From: JABDOU01 sp041567895
Lineage (GTDB): Bacteria > Actinomycetota > Acidimicrobiia > Spongiisociales > SHLN01
DNA length: 64,000 nt
Reading direction: 5' to 3'
Assembly: GCA_041567895.1 (NCBI GenBank)
Contig: JBFGAX010000001.1
Span: forward strand, 36,723-100,722
In this document: positions 27,373 to 36,636 of the stretch, piece after piece
Layout: each line of letters starts with the position of its first letter
Position numbering within the stretch: the first letter of the stretch is position 1
Position numbers and translations under genes: made by a program
The notes under the pieces: model-generated
Told to the model about the DNA's origin: nothing
Seen by the model: only the letters and a program-made list of their open reading frames with translations
Databases searched by the model: none

Positions 27373-29154
27373 CTACTCAGCGGGATGAGCTTCCATGGAC
27401 TCTTCGACCTCGGGCCGAAGATCAATGCCGAGCTCAGTGAGCTGTTCGTCAGTGACCGGACTCGGCGACGAGGTCAACGGATCAAACCCGGTCTGGGTTT
27501 TCGGGAACGGCATCACTTCACGAATATTCGGCTCATTCTGGAGTACCGAGACCAGCCGATCGATGCCGAATGCAAATCCGGCGTGGGGAGGCGTTCCGTA
27601 GCGCAGCGCTTCCAAGAACCATCCAAATCGTTGATGAGCCTCCTCGGGCTCTATGCCGAGGATGTCGAAGACTTCTTGCTGTACCGCCGGATCGTGGATT
27701 CGAACCGAGCCCGATCCCAGCTCCACGCCGTTGACCACCAGGTCGTAGGCTTTGGCCACGGCGGTCTCCGGCGAATCCCTCAGCTCTTCCACGGATCTCG
27801 GAGCCGTGAATGGATGATGCGCGGGCGCCAGTCCCCCGTCGTCAGCAACTTCGAACACGGGAAAATCTGTGATCCAGAGAAATGAGAGATCGTCGTGTCC
27901 GTCGGGACGTCCATGATCGATGCGCAATTGGCCAAGCACCTGCGATGCCCGCCGGTGCTCGTCGGCGACGAGCAACAATACGTCCCCGACCTCGCCGTCC
28001 AGGGCGTGTTTGATGGCGTCCGTCTCGCTGGATTGGAGGAACTTTGCGACGGGCGAACGAATCGTGCCACCTTCTTCGATCACCATCCAGACGAGACCCT
28101 TGGCCCCGAGTGCTTTGGCTCGTTCGATGATCCCGTCGAGATGACTGCGGCTCGTTTCCGAGCCGCCGATGTTGATCGCACGAACAACTCCTCCTTCTTC
28201 CACGACAGTGGCGAAGGCTTTGAACTCTGACATCGCAAACACGCTCGACAGATCGGCTATCTCCATGCCGAAGCGCAGGTCTGGTTTATCGGAGCCGAAC
28301 CGATCGATCGCCTCTGCGTATGTCATTTGTGCGAGCGGGAGGGTGAGCGCTTCACCCCGAACCGCCGCAACGGTGTCCGAAACGACGGATTCGATCGTCG
28401 CCAGAACCTCGTTCTGTCCCCAAAACGAACCTTCGAGATCGAGTTGCGTGAACTCGATCTGACGATCTGCGCGGAAGTCCTCATCGCGATAGCAGCGGGC
28501 GATCTGGTAGTAGCGGTCTACGCCTGCCACCATCAACAGCTGCTTGAAGAGCTGGGGGGATTGGGGGAGAGCGTAGAAGTGACCCTGGCGATGCCTGCTC
28601 GGGACGAGCACGTCCCGGGCGCCCTCCGGAGTCGACTTGATGAGCGTAGGGGTCTCGACCTCCATGAACCCGGCCGAGTCCAGATTGTTGTGGATTGCAG
28701 CCACCGCACGGGACCTCGCTTTGAGGTTTCGAGACATCCGATCGCGCCTCAGATCTAGATATCGGTATTGCAGTCGAACCTGTTCGTCGGTCTCTATCGC
28801 ATCGTCGAGCTGGAATGGCAGCGGTTGAGCGGTGCTGAGGACTTCGACGGTTTTCGCCGCTACTTCTATCGCTCCTGTTGGAAGCTCGAAATTTTCGGTC
28901 CCGGCTGGTCTCGTTCTCACGTCGCCGCTGATTTTGAGGCAGAACTCGCGCCTCAAGTTGCGGGCGACGTCGGCGAGCTCGGGAACTTCATCCGGTGCGA
29001 TGACCACCTGAACGAGCCCGGATGCATCTCGGAGATCCAGGAAAGCGACGCCGCCCTGATCGCGAATACGAGCAGCCCACCCGGCGATCGTGACGGTCGT
29101 CCCCGCCGCGTCGGCGTCGAGGTCGCCGACATAGGTATCTCGGTACATGGTCAC
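27373..29154 (-). CDS. aspS: Aspartyl-tRNA synthetase (bacterial type)
   Basis: Class II synthetase with N-terminal OB-fold (GWAARIRDQGGVAFLDLRD), motif 2 around YYQIARCYRDEDFRADRQIEF, the bacterial GAD insertion (~290-430) and motif 3 GFAFGIDRLV. It has 593 residues, normal. GTG at 29154 or ATG at 29148 may start; GTG has the better-spaced AGG. Whether it is discriminating (Asp only) or also charges tRNA-Asn cannot be settled here; no gatCAB or asnS gene lies in the window. Confidence 0.96.
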   Translation of the reverse strand: MTMYRDTYVGDLDADAAGTTVTIAGWAARIRDQGGVAFLDLRDASGLVQVVIAPDEVPELADVARNLRREFCLKISGDVRTRPAGTENFELPTGAIEVAAKTVEVLSTAQPLPFQLDDAIETDEQVRLQYRYLDLRRDRMSRNLKARSRAVAAIHNNLDSAGFMEVETPTLIKSTPEGARDVLVPSRHRQGHFYALPQSPQLFKQLLMVAGVDRYYQIARCYRDEDFRADRQIEFTQLDLEGSFWGQNEVLATIESVVSDTVAAVRGEALTLPLAQMTYAEAIDRFGSDKPDLRFGMEIADLSSVFAMSEFKAFATVVEEGGVVRAINIGGSETSRSHLDGIIERAKALGAKGLVWMVIEEGGTIRSPVAKFLQSSETDAIKHALDGEVGDVLLLVADEHRRASQVLGQLRIDHGRPDGHDDLSFLWITDFPVFEVADDGGLAPAHHPFTAPRSVEELRDSPETAVAKAYDLVVNGVELGSGSVRIHDPAVQQEVFDILGIEPEEAHQRFGWFLEALRYGTPPHAGFAFGIDRLVSVLQNEPNIREVMPFPKTQTGFDPLTSSPSPVTDEQLTELGIDLRPEVEESMEAHPAE

Positions 29155-29183
29155 GTCAGGCCTGTCGATGGAGTGACGGGAGC

Positions 29184-29831
29184 CTACGTCCTGAACGGCT
29201 CCAGAAACGGATTTGAGGCACGCTCGATCCCAATCGTTGTCGCCGGTCCGTGGCCAGGTAGCACATCGACGTCATCGTCGAGCATCATGATCTTCGACTC
29301 CATCGATGCCATGAGGGCCGTGAAATCGCCTCCCGGCAAATCCGTGCGTCCAATTGATCCGGCGAAGAGCTGATCGCCCGAGAAGAGAACATCTTCGATG
29401 AGAAAACAGCAGTGCCCCGGGGTGTGACCAGGGGTGTGCACAACATCGATTTCCATACCGGCCATGCTCAGACGAGCTTCGTCTACCAGATCGACGTAGG
29501 CCGTCGGAGGCCTTACGTCCAGATTTGGCATCTGCGTTCCAAACAGCATCGCAAGCTGCTGTTCCGGCGCCATCGCCAAAAACGCGTCATCTGGATGTAG
29601 ATGAACATCTACTCCGCTCGCTCTCGCAAACGGACCGGCTCCACCGAGATGGTCGATGTGGGCGTGCGTAACCAGCGCAGCGATCGGAATCAGCTCATGT
29701 TTGCGGAGCAACTGACCGATTCCTTCAGGATCGGGCGGACAGTCGATCACGACGGCGAGACCACCCCTTTCCGGTGCGACTACGTACGTGTTCGTGGCCG
29801 CGATCCACAAGGGCGCGGTGTCGATCAACAT
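29184..29831 (-). CDS. Metallo-beta-lactamase-fold hydrolase (glyoxalase II-like)
   Basis: 215 residues with the intact binuclear metal motif THAHIDH (residues 55-61), HTPGHTPGHCCF near 130, the bridging Asp in FSGDQLF and the last His in LPGHGPATTI. This short form, without the glyoxalase II C-terminal domain, covers many thioester hydrolases; the substrate cannot be named. It sits 29 bases upstream of aspS on the same strand, so they are probably co-transcribed. A divergent pilin operon starts 83 bases away. Confidence 0.88.
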   Translation of the reverse strand: MLIDTAPLWIAATNTYVVAPERGGLAVVIDCPPDPEGIGQLLRKHELIPIAALVTHAHIDHLGGAGPFARASGVDVHLHPDDAFLAMAPEQQLAMLFGTQMPNLDVRPPTAYVDLVDEARLSMAGMEIDVVHTPGHTPGHCCFLIEDVLFSGDQLFAGSIGRTDLPGGDFTALMASMESKIMMLDDDVDVLPGHGPATTIGIERASNPFLEPFRT

Positions 29832-29914
29832 CCGGCGAGCCTAGGTGTCTAGTCAGCCAGCAACCGTCTGTTTTAGCCCTCGAGGTATGAGACGGGCATG
29901 CCGAAGAAAGACCT

Positions 29915-30892
29915 ATGAGAGCAGCATTAAAACTGAGCAGTTTCAATCGCCCCGATGGGGAACGAGATGAGGGCTTTACGCTCGTCGAGGTGGTGGTTGC
30001 TGTCGCTCTCGCCAGCATCGTTTTTATCGGGCTCGGAGCCGTCATCAACGCGAGCATCCGATCAACCCAGGCCCGCAGAATGGAACAGCAAGCACTCGCC
30101 ATCGTCACGGAGGCCAGTGAGACCGCTGCATCCCTGGCGTATGCGGAGCTGGCACTTCTCGATTCCGACGCCACGCACGGTTTTGTGCCGGGTGACACCT
30201 GGGATCCTGACGCAGCCGGACCGCTGCCGGCCGAGGAGATCGTCCTCGAAACCACCGGCGGCGCCACCCCTCACCTCCGGACAGAAACTCGAGGCAACGT
30301 CACCTACACCATCCAACAGTGGGTGACATATGGCGACTCTGATCCCACCGATACCGAGTTTCAGGACTTCAAGCGCGCTATCACCGAGGTCAGCTGGGAT
30401 TTCGTCAATACCACGCAAACCCGACGGACCGAATCGATCGTGTTCAAGCGCGCTCAGGGCGAAGCAACAGGAGCTGAGTTTGAGCTAGCCGAGTACGCCC
30501 ACCTCGTGGTGGACGCCGTGCCGGGCGATACGATCGTGTTTCCGAACGTGCTGAGCAACGTCGGTGGCGTTGCCGATAGCTACGACATCGACATCGTTCA
30601 GGAAATCGGCTGGCCGGCTGAATTGACCAGGGCGGACACACTCCCACTGGTCGATACGAATGCCAACTTCTTGCTGGATACCGGTTGGCCGGTCGGGCAG
30701 CCCGCAGGTTCCGACCTGGATCTCGTTTTCACTGTCAAAGTTCCAGCTGACGCCGAGCCAGGTGACTACGACTTCATCGAAATCACGTTCATCTCAATCG
30801 TCGATCCAACCGTATCGACCGTATTTGAGTTCGTCGCCCAGGTGCCGGAACCGCCCAAGGACACCGGCGGGGGCGGACCGTCGACGCCATGA
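29915..30892 (+). CDS. Minor pilin (PilV-like) with C-terminal Ig-like region
   Basis: 325 residues. A 20-residue leader ends DEG^FTLVEVVVAVALASIVFIG, with Gly(-1) and Glu(+5), so it is a PilD substrate. The first ~180 residues resemble PilV/GspI-type minor pilins. Residues ~195-310 are different: a beta-rich stretch with FPNVLSNVGGVADSYDIDIV and later FTVKVPADAEPGDYDFIEI, the pattern of NEW3/CARD-type Ig-like domains found in surface proteins. It ends in a Pro/Gly tail. It overlaps the next gene as ATGA. A role in priming the pilus and displaying a binding module at the tip is inferred. Confidence 0.78.
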   Translation: MRAALKLSSFNRPDGERDEGFTLVEVVVAVALASIVFIGLGAVINASIRSTQARRMEQQALAIVTEASETAASLAYAELALLDSDATHGFVPGDTWDPDAAGPLPAEEIVLETTGGATPHLRTETRGNVTYTIQQWVTYGDSDPTDTEFQDFKRAITEVSWDFVNTTQTRRTESIVFKRAQGEATGAEFELAEYAHLVVDAVPGDTIVFPNVLSNVGGVADSYDIDIVQEIGWPAELTRADTLPLVDTNANFLLDTGWPVGQPAGSDLDLVFTVKVPADAEPGDYDFIEITFISIVDPTVSTVFEFVAQVPEPPKDTGGGGPSTP

Positions 30893-31473
30893 GCAATCCC
30901 ATATTGATGGACAAACGCAACATCAACTCCGAGGACAGCGGCTTCACGCTCATTGAGCTGACACTGGCCATGTTCGGCGTGTCCCTCGTCATGATCATGA
31001 TGATCGCCATGATGGGAGCTGTCACGCGAGTCGACAACGACACCACAAACGAAAAAGAGGTTCTCGACAACCTGCGATTCACGAGGCTCCTGTTGGAGCG
31101 GGAGATTCGCGAAGCAGACGTGATTTTTGCCGACTCAAACGATGTCCGACTGCATCTCTGGACGGACGCAGACGGCGACGACGCACTCGATGCCGAGGAG
31201 AATGTGGTCTGGACACTCTCGTACGAAGCGGCCGGCGCCTTCCGGATGCAGCGCAGAGACGGAGCGGGGAATTCGCTCCTCGACGACTCCCTCCTGGTAT
31301 TGCCCGGAGATGGAAGCCCCGTCTTCGGATATGACGTGGCCCCACCAGATACCGGCCGGGTGACACTGACGCTCGAAAGCGAATTCAGGCTCGGAAACTC
31401 GACGGCGGCCCGCAATCTCATCTCTCAGGTCTCACTACGCAACTCGAAGAACGCCGGAGGTACAGGCCCATAA
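30889..31473 (+). CDS. Minor pilin (PilW/GspJ-like)
   Basis: 194 residues; 18-residue leader ending EDSG^FTLIELTLAMFGVSLVMIM, with Gly(-1) and Glu(+5). The rest has TRLLLEREIREADVIF and a long beta-rich head typical of PilW/GspJ minor pilins, which cap the initiation complex. It starts inside the PilV-like stop (ATGA) and ends in a 1-base overlap with the PilX-like gene (TAATG). The unusually Met-rich helix (MIMMIAMMGA) is notable. Confidence 0.85.
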   Translation: MSNPILMDKRNINSEDSGFTLIELTLAMFGVSLVMIMMIAMMGAVTRVDNDTTNEKEVLDNLRFTRLLLEREIREADVIFADSNDVRLHLWTDADGDDALDAEENVVWTLSYEAAGAFRMQRRDGAGNSLLDDSLLVLPGDGSPVFGYDVAPPDTGRVTLTLESEFRLGNSTAARNLISQVSLRNSKNAGGTGP

Positions 31474-32801
31474 TGGACAACAGAGACGACGGAATAGCAA
31501 TTATCTGGGTGGTGCTGGCCGCCGCGTTCATCGCAGGGCTATCAACTGTTCTCATCTTCAGAGCGACTTCCAATAGTGACCAGCAGTTGGCGGAGCGACG
31601 GTTCGACACGGCCCTGTTCGTCGCCGACTCGGGACTCAACGCTGCACTCGAGCAGCTGTACCTCGATCCCGACTTTTTCAACGCCCCGACCGATCCCGCG
31701 TTTGCCGATGAATCAGATGAGAAGAACTGGGTTCTGGGCGAGATCGCGAATATGGATGCGTTGGGAACTCTCGATCTCGAGCCGGTCGAAGGGGGCGAGT
31801 ACGCCTACGTCCGGCCCGAGGATTCGGAAGTCGTGTACGCGGTTGGCTTTTCACCCTCATACGGAGACCCGGATGTTTCGTCCCGGGTGATCAAGGTCGA
31901 CTACACACCGGACATCGACAACACGTACGTGTTCCTGCCCAACTTCGGGATTGCCTCCGGCGGCGCAGTAACAGTCGGCGGAAACGGTGTGGGCGGCATC
32001 AAAGGTGGTGCCCACTCGAACGAGGATCTCGTCAAGGGCAACAGCAAGACAGAGATCACGGGCTGCACCAGCGCTACCGGTGACAACGATTTCGAACCGG
32101 ACAACCCTTCGGAATGCGGACCGGGCGAAGGTGTGACCGAAGAAATCCCCGACGTGATTCCGAAAGAGTTCCACGGCCTGAGCACCATCGATTTGTGCAT
32201 CGAAGGTGGATCAACGGTGATCCGGGAAGGTGGCGCGCTCAGCGGCAAACCCGGCAAACCGTGCACAGGCAGCCAACTCGGCGTGTCGGCGGCGTCGCTT
32301 GGTTGGACCCGCACCGGTCGACTGTGGACCTACGACGGAGGGTCAACCGCATCTGAGGTCTTCTACATCGCCGGGGGGAGCGCGTCCATGAAGGGCGACT
32401 CTCCTCCAGGTGGCATCACCGTCATCGTCGATGCCTGGGACACCACGATGTGCGCCACGAAAGGTGGAGATCTGGCGATTTCCGGCAACATCCAACTGCG
32501 GCCTCACACGTCCGCCAAGGATCTCATGTTTGTGATCGGACGCGATCTCTCCATGGGTGGTACATCCGACGTCTTTGGAATCATGCTCGCACACGAGCAA
32601 TTCGATATCGGCGGTAATCCCGGTGCCAACAACGCCGTGATCGCATGGGGTGAATGTGACACGCCGGGTTCGCCGGAACCCACCAGCCAAATCCGTGGTT
32701 CCGGCAAGATCACGTACAACGGTGGCCTGGAAGCGCCGCTGTATGGCGGCCAGACCGCCACCGGCCTCGTGATCATCGACCGGTGGGATGAGATCCAATA
32801 G
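31473..32801 (+). CDS. PilX-type minor pilus protein
   Basis: 442 residues. The N-terminus has a short basic start, DDGIAIIWVVLAAAFIAGLSTVL as hydrophobic helix, then FVADSGLNAALEQL, a hallmark of PilX N-terminal domains; the classical G^FTLIE site is absent, as is usual for PilX. The long C-terminus (~150-442) is Gly-, Ser- and Thr-rich with repeated beta-type segments and several Cys (GCTS, ECGPG, LCIEGG, PCTG, ECDTPG), suggesting a disulfide-stabilised head. It is the last gene of the pilV-W-X operon, convergent with rsh 20 bases on. A short GCCTG/CAGGC hairpin lies in that gap. Confidence 0.75.
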   Translation: MDNRDDGIAIIWVVLAAAFIAGLSTVLIFRATSNSDQQLAERRFDTALFVADSGLNAALEQLYLDPDFFNAPTDPAFADESDEKNWVLGEIANMDALGTLDLEPVEGGEYAYVRPEDSEVVYAVGFSPSYGDPDVSSRVIKVDYTPDIDNTYVFLPNFGIASGGAVTVGGNGVGGIKGGAHSNEDLVKGNSKTEITGCTSATGDNDFEPDNPSECGPGEGVTEEIPDVIPKEFHGLSTIDLCIEGGSTVIREGGALSGKPGKPCTGSQLGVSAASLGWTRTGRLWTYDGGSTASEVFYIAGGSASMKGDSPPGGITVIVDAWDTTMCATKGGDLAISGNIQLRPHTSAKDLMFVIGRDLSMGGTSDVFGIMLAHEQFDIGGNPGANNAVIAWGECDTPGSPEPTSQIRGSGKITYNGGLEAPLYGGQTATGLVIIDRWDEIQ

Positions 32802-32821
32802 CCTGCCTGTCAGGCGCTTCC

Positions 32822-35068
32822 TCAGGTGCGGAGCCGATAGGCCTCGAACACTCCATCAACGCCACGTAAGGCTTTGAGCGCGCGTTCGAGCTGTCCGGGA
32901 TCCGAGAACTGCACCTCATAGCGGAGGACCGCCACCCGTTCGGCGTTGGTGCCGCTGGATGAGGCATAGATGTTGGCATCGAGCTGCGAAAGCACCTCGG
33001 TTACATCCCGCAGCAGCCACGGCCGGTCGAGCGCTTCGACCTGGATCCACACCGCAAAGCCTCCGATTCGGTCCGCAGCCCAACTGACATCGATCATGCG
33101 GTCCGAGCGCTCATTGAGCGAACTCAGGTTGGTGCAATCCGATCGATGGACACTCACGCCGCGACCGACCGTCACGAACCCTTCAATCTCGTCTCCCGGA
33201 ACAGGGGCGCAACATTTGGCGATCCTGACCATCACGTCGGTGGCGCCCTCGACGATGATCGACGGACCTGGCTGAGGCCGTGCAGGCCTGATCGGATCGA
33301 GCAGGTTTCCACCACCATCATCGTCCTCGGTGGGCTCCACCTGCCGCCAGAGGCGGTTGGCCACGGTCGAGGCCGCCACGTTCCCCTCCCCCACTGCGAC
33401 AAAAAGCATGTCGATGTCGGCATAGCTGAGGTCTTCAGCAACGGCAGCGAGAGCCTTGTCACGAGCGGCTGAGGTGAGGCCGAGGCCTAGCTTGGCGATG
33501 GCCTTCATGACAGATTCTTTGCCGTTCGATTGAGCTTCGTCTCTGCGCTCGCGGTTGAAGTGCTGTCGAATCTTTGATATTGCGCGGTTGGTCACCGTGA
33601 ACTGCAACCAATCTCGACTGGGAGCTGCATCAGCAGCGTTGGAGGTCGTGATCTCGACGATGTCGCCCGATTTGAGCTCAGTTGACAGCGGTACCAGCCG
33701 TCCGTTGACCCGAGCACCGTTCGTCCGATTCCCCACTTCACTATGGATCGCGTATGCGAAGTCGACGGTGGTAGCGCCCTTGGGAAGGGTGATCACGCGA
33801 CCCTTTGGAGTAACTGCGAACACCTCATCCCGATAGAGATCGAGCTTGAGACCGGCGAGGAAGTCGGCAGGGTTCTCATACGTGTCCTGCAAGAAGCGAA
33901 TATCCGACATCCACTCGAGATCTTCGGGCGCTCCCTCTTTGTATCGCCAGTGGGAAGCTATTCCGTATTCCGCCCGGTGATGCATTTCATGGGTACGAAT
34001 CTGAACCTCGAGCGGTTTGCCGTTTGGTCCGAGCACGGTGGTGTGGAGCGACTGGTAGAGGTTGAACTTGGGCGTTGCAATGTAATCCTTGAAACGACCG
34101 TGCACAGGTGCCCAGCGCGAGTGAATCACACCAAGCGCCGCGTAGCAGTCCTTCACATCATCGGTGAGAATGCGAATGCCGATCAAATCGTGAATCTGTT
34201 CGAACGGTTGGCCGCTGTTGACCATTTTGCGATAGATCGAATAGTTGTGTTTTGGTCGGCCGGAAATATCGGCTTTGATCCCGGCGCCGTTCATCAGCTC
34301 GCCGGTTATGGCCACCGCCTGTTCGATCACTGCCTGGCGCGCCGGCGCTCGCTTCGTCAACAGATCCGTGATCTCGGCATTGCGGCTCGGGTGCAGGATC
34401 GCAAAACAGCGGTCTTCGAGTTCGTGCTTGATCTCCTGAACCCCCAACCGATGAGCCAGAGGGGCGTAGATATCAAGGGTTTCCTGGGCGGTGCGTTCCT
34501 GCTTCCACTGGGGTAGAGGCCCGATGGTCTGCAGGTTGTGGAGTCGATCGGCGAGTTTGATCAGAAGCACCCGCACATCTTTTGCCATGGCAACGGTCAT
34601 TTTTCTGATCGTTGCGGCTTGCTGCTCTTCTTTGGTGTCGTAGTCGATCCTCATCAGCTTGGTGACGCCGTCGATCAGAGCTGCCGCCTGGCCACCGAAT
34701 TGAGCTTCGATGTCGTCGAGCGCGATGTCGGTGTCTTCTACGGTGTCATGCAAGATGGCGGCTACCACGGTGTCGAGATCGAGGCCATAATCGGCCAGTC
34801 TCTTGGCTACAGCCAGGGGATGCAGCACGTACGGCTCGCCGGTCAGCCGTGTTTGACCGGCATGCACTTCGACCGCGAGATTCGCCGCCTTCACGATCGA
34901 ATCTGAATCGTGACCAGGTCGATGTTGTTCGAACAGATCTACGACGTCTTGAATCGATCGAGCGATCTCGGCTTCGTAGTCGATGAGGTCCGATTCTGTG
35001 TGCTCTCCGGGGGCGCGACGGGTCTTCTCGGAGGATTCGTCCCCTTTTGGGTTTACCGATTCGAGCAC
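32822..35068 (-). CDS. rsh: RelA/SpoT homologue: bifunctional (p)ppGpp synthetase/hydrolase
   Basis: Stringent-response enzyme. It has 748 residues. The HD hydrolase domain (~70-200) keeps LHDTVEDTDI; the synthetase domain (~255-390) has LIGIRILTDDVKDCY and KFNLYQSLHTTVLG. TGS follows (~415-480, VITLPKGATTVDFAYAIHSEVG), then the zinc-finger-type region with AKCCAPVPGDEIEGFV and a C-terminal ACT domain. Both enzyme halves appear active, as expected for the single actinobacterial Rel. The start is GTG, 10 bases after apt. Confidence 0.96.
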   Translation of the reverse strand: MLESVNPKGDESSEKTRRAPGEHTESDLIDYEAEIARSIQDVVDLFEQHRPGHDSDSIVKAANLAVEVHAGQTRLTGEPYVLHPLAVAKRLADYGLDLDTVVAAILHDTVEDTDIALDDIEAQFGGQAAALIDGVTKLMRIDYDTKEEQQAATIRKMTVAMAKDVRVLLIKLADRLHNLQTIGPLPQWKQERTAQETLDIYAPLAHRLGVQEIKHELEDRCFAILHPSRNAEITDLLTKRAPARQAVIEQAVAITGELMNGAGIKADISGRPKHNYSIYRKMVNSGQPFEQIHDLIGIRILTDDVKDCYAALGVIHSRWAPVHGRFKDYIATPKFNLYQSLHTTVLGPNGKPLEVQIRTHEMHHRAEYGIASHWRYKEGAPEDLEWMSDIRFLQDTYENPADFLAGLKLDLYRDEVFAVTPKGRVITLPKGATTVDFAYAIHSEVGNRTNGARVNGRLVPLSTELKSGDIVEITTSNAADAAPSRDWLQFTVTNRAISKIRQHFNRERRDEAQSNGKESVMKAIAKLGLGLTSAARDKALAAVAEDLSYADIDMLFVAVGEGNVAASTVANRLWRQVEPTEDDDGGGNLLDPIRPARPQPGPSIIVEGATDVMVRIAKCCAPVPGDEIEGFVTVGRGVSVHRSDCTNLSSLNERSDRMIDVSWAADRIGGFAVWIQVEALDRPWLLRDVTEVLSQLDANIYASSSGTNAERVAVLRYEVQFSDPGQLERALKALRGVDGVFEAYRLRT

Positions 35069-35078
35069 GTCGGATCCT

Positions 35079-35597
35079 CTAATACGTGATCAACGAGTGT
35101 ATCTCGACTCCGCTCAGTTTTGATCGCCCATCGAGAAACGACAGCTCGATCAACACTGACAACCCAACGACCTCCGCCCCGAGTCGATGCATCAACTCGA
35201 CTGCTGCAGCACCCGTGCCCCCGGTCGCCATGACATCATCTGCGATGACAACGGTGGACCCCGGCTGCACCGCATCCACATGAACTTCGAGGGCATCGGT
35301 CCCGTATTCCAATGCATATTCGATGCGTTCTACTTTGGACGGAAGTTTGCCCGGCTTGCGAATGGGAATATGACCTGCGCCCATTCTGACCGCCAGCGGG
35401 GCGGCAAGAATGAACCCTCGCGACTCGATACCTGCCACATAGTCGATGCCAATTCCCTCATACGGCACCATCATCTGATCGAGGGCGTAATCGAACGCCG
35501 ACGGGCTACCCAGCAGCGGCGTTATGTCTTTGAACATGATCCCCGGCTCCGGAAAATCGGGAATGTCGCGAATGAATGCGTGAAGGTCCATTGCCAT
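35079..35597 (-). CDS. apt: Adenine phosphoribosyltransferase
   Basis: Salvages adenine to AMP using PRPP. It has 172 residues. FPEPGIMFKDITPLL is the family N-terminal motif, GIESRGFILAAPLA precedes the active site and VVIADDVMATGGTGAAA is the PRPP-binding loop. It sits between secF and rsh with 10-base gaps on each side, the same neighbourhood as in mycobacteria and streptomycetes. Confidence 0.96.
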   Translation of the reverse strand: MAMDLHAFIRDIPDFPEPGIMFKDITPLLGSPSAFDYALDQMMVPYEGIGIDYVAGIESRGFILAAPLAVRMGAGHIPIRKPGKLPSKVERIEYALEYGTDALEVHVDAVQPGSTVVIADDVMATGGTGAAAVELMHRLGAEVVGLSVLIELSFLDGRSKLSGVEIHSLITY

Positions 35598-35607
35598 ACC
35601 CTACGGT

Positions 35608-36636
35608 TCAGCGTTTGCGCTTTTTTGGTGCGCGAGGTGCCGCGCCACCGGGACGGGTGACGGGCCCGGTGCCAGGCCGGGCGGTGTCCTTGTCTGCTCC
35701 GACCTCCGCTCTCGAAGGCGGATCGGATTCGAGCCGGTCTTTCAACAGCGAAAGGACAGGCGATGCAACGAAAATCGAGGAATAGGTTCCCGCTGCAATT
35801 CCGACAAACAATGCCAGGGCGAAATCCTGGAGAGTCGTGGCACCCAACAGGAGCGACCCAACGACCAGCAAGCTGGCTATCGGCAACAAACTCGTCAGCG
35901 AGGTGTTGATCGACCTCATCAGCACCTGATTCATGGAATCGTTGATGACAGATCGATAGTGAGGTACTCGACCGACATCTTCTTCAGCACGCAGATTCTC
36001 AGACACCTTGTCGAACACGACCACCGTGTCATAGAGCGAGTATCCGAGAATGGTGAGAATGGCAATGACCGTCGCCGGTGTCACTTCCAGTCCGGTAAGT
36101 GCATAAATCCCTGCGGTGATGATGAGATCGTGAAACAAAGCCGCCAGAGCACCGAAGGCCATTGCGACCTCGAACCGCAGTGAGATGAAAATCGCAATGA
36201 CCACGAGAAAGATCACGAGAGCCCGTATCGCGGACGATGCAATGTCTCGCCCGAACGTAGGGCCGACCGACGTCACGCTCGACTCCGTCGACCCGGCGGC
36301 GTTGGATACGGCGTTGATGAGTTCTTCTTGTTGGGCATCGGTGATGGCCTCGGTCTGGACACGAAGAACTTTCCTGGTTCCGGAATCGAGTTCCTGGATC
36401 TGGGCACCGTCGAGACCCAGCGGACGCAAGGCATCTCTCAACTGTCCGATACCGATAGCGTTTACGTTTTCGACCTCAACAACGGTGCCTCCCGAGAAAT
36501 CAACTCCGAGATTGAGCTGGTTTATGAAGAGTGCCCCTAGAGAAATGACGATGAATAGCCCCGAGACGATGAAACCTTTGCTCCGGTTTCCGACAAAGTC
36601 GAAATTCGTCTCTCCGCGATACAGCCGACCCATCAT
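35608..36636 (-). CDS. secF: Protein translocase subunit SecF
   Basis: RND-type membrane partner of SecD that uses proton motive force to help complete protein export. It has 342 residues and six membrane helices. The first helix is followed by LNLGVDFSGGTVVEVE; later FSLYDTVVVFDKVSENLR and DSMNQVLMRSINTSLTSLLP are SecF signatures. The C-terminal tail is charged and ends in a Lys/Arg run. It overlaps secD as ATGA. Confidence 0.96.
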   Translation of the reverse strand: MMGRLYRGETNFDFVGNRSKGFIVSGLFIVISLGALFINQLNLGVDFSGGTVVEVENVNAIGIGQLRDALRPLGLDGAQIQELDSGTRKVLRVQTEAITDAQQEELINAVSNAAGSTESSVTSVGPTFGRDIASSAIRALVIFLVVIAIFISLRFEVAMAFGALAALFHDLIITAGIYALTGLEVTPATVIAILTILGYSLYDTVVVFDKVSENLRAEEDVGRVPHYRSVINDSMNQVLMRSINTSLTSLLPIASLLVVGSLLLGATTLQDFALALFVGIAAGTYSSIFVASPVLSLLKDRLESDPPSRAEVGADKDTARPGTGPVTRPGGAAPRAPKKRKR

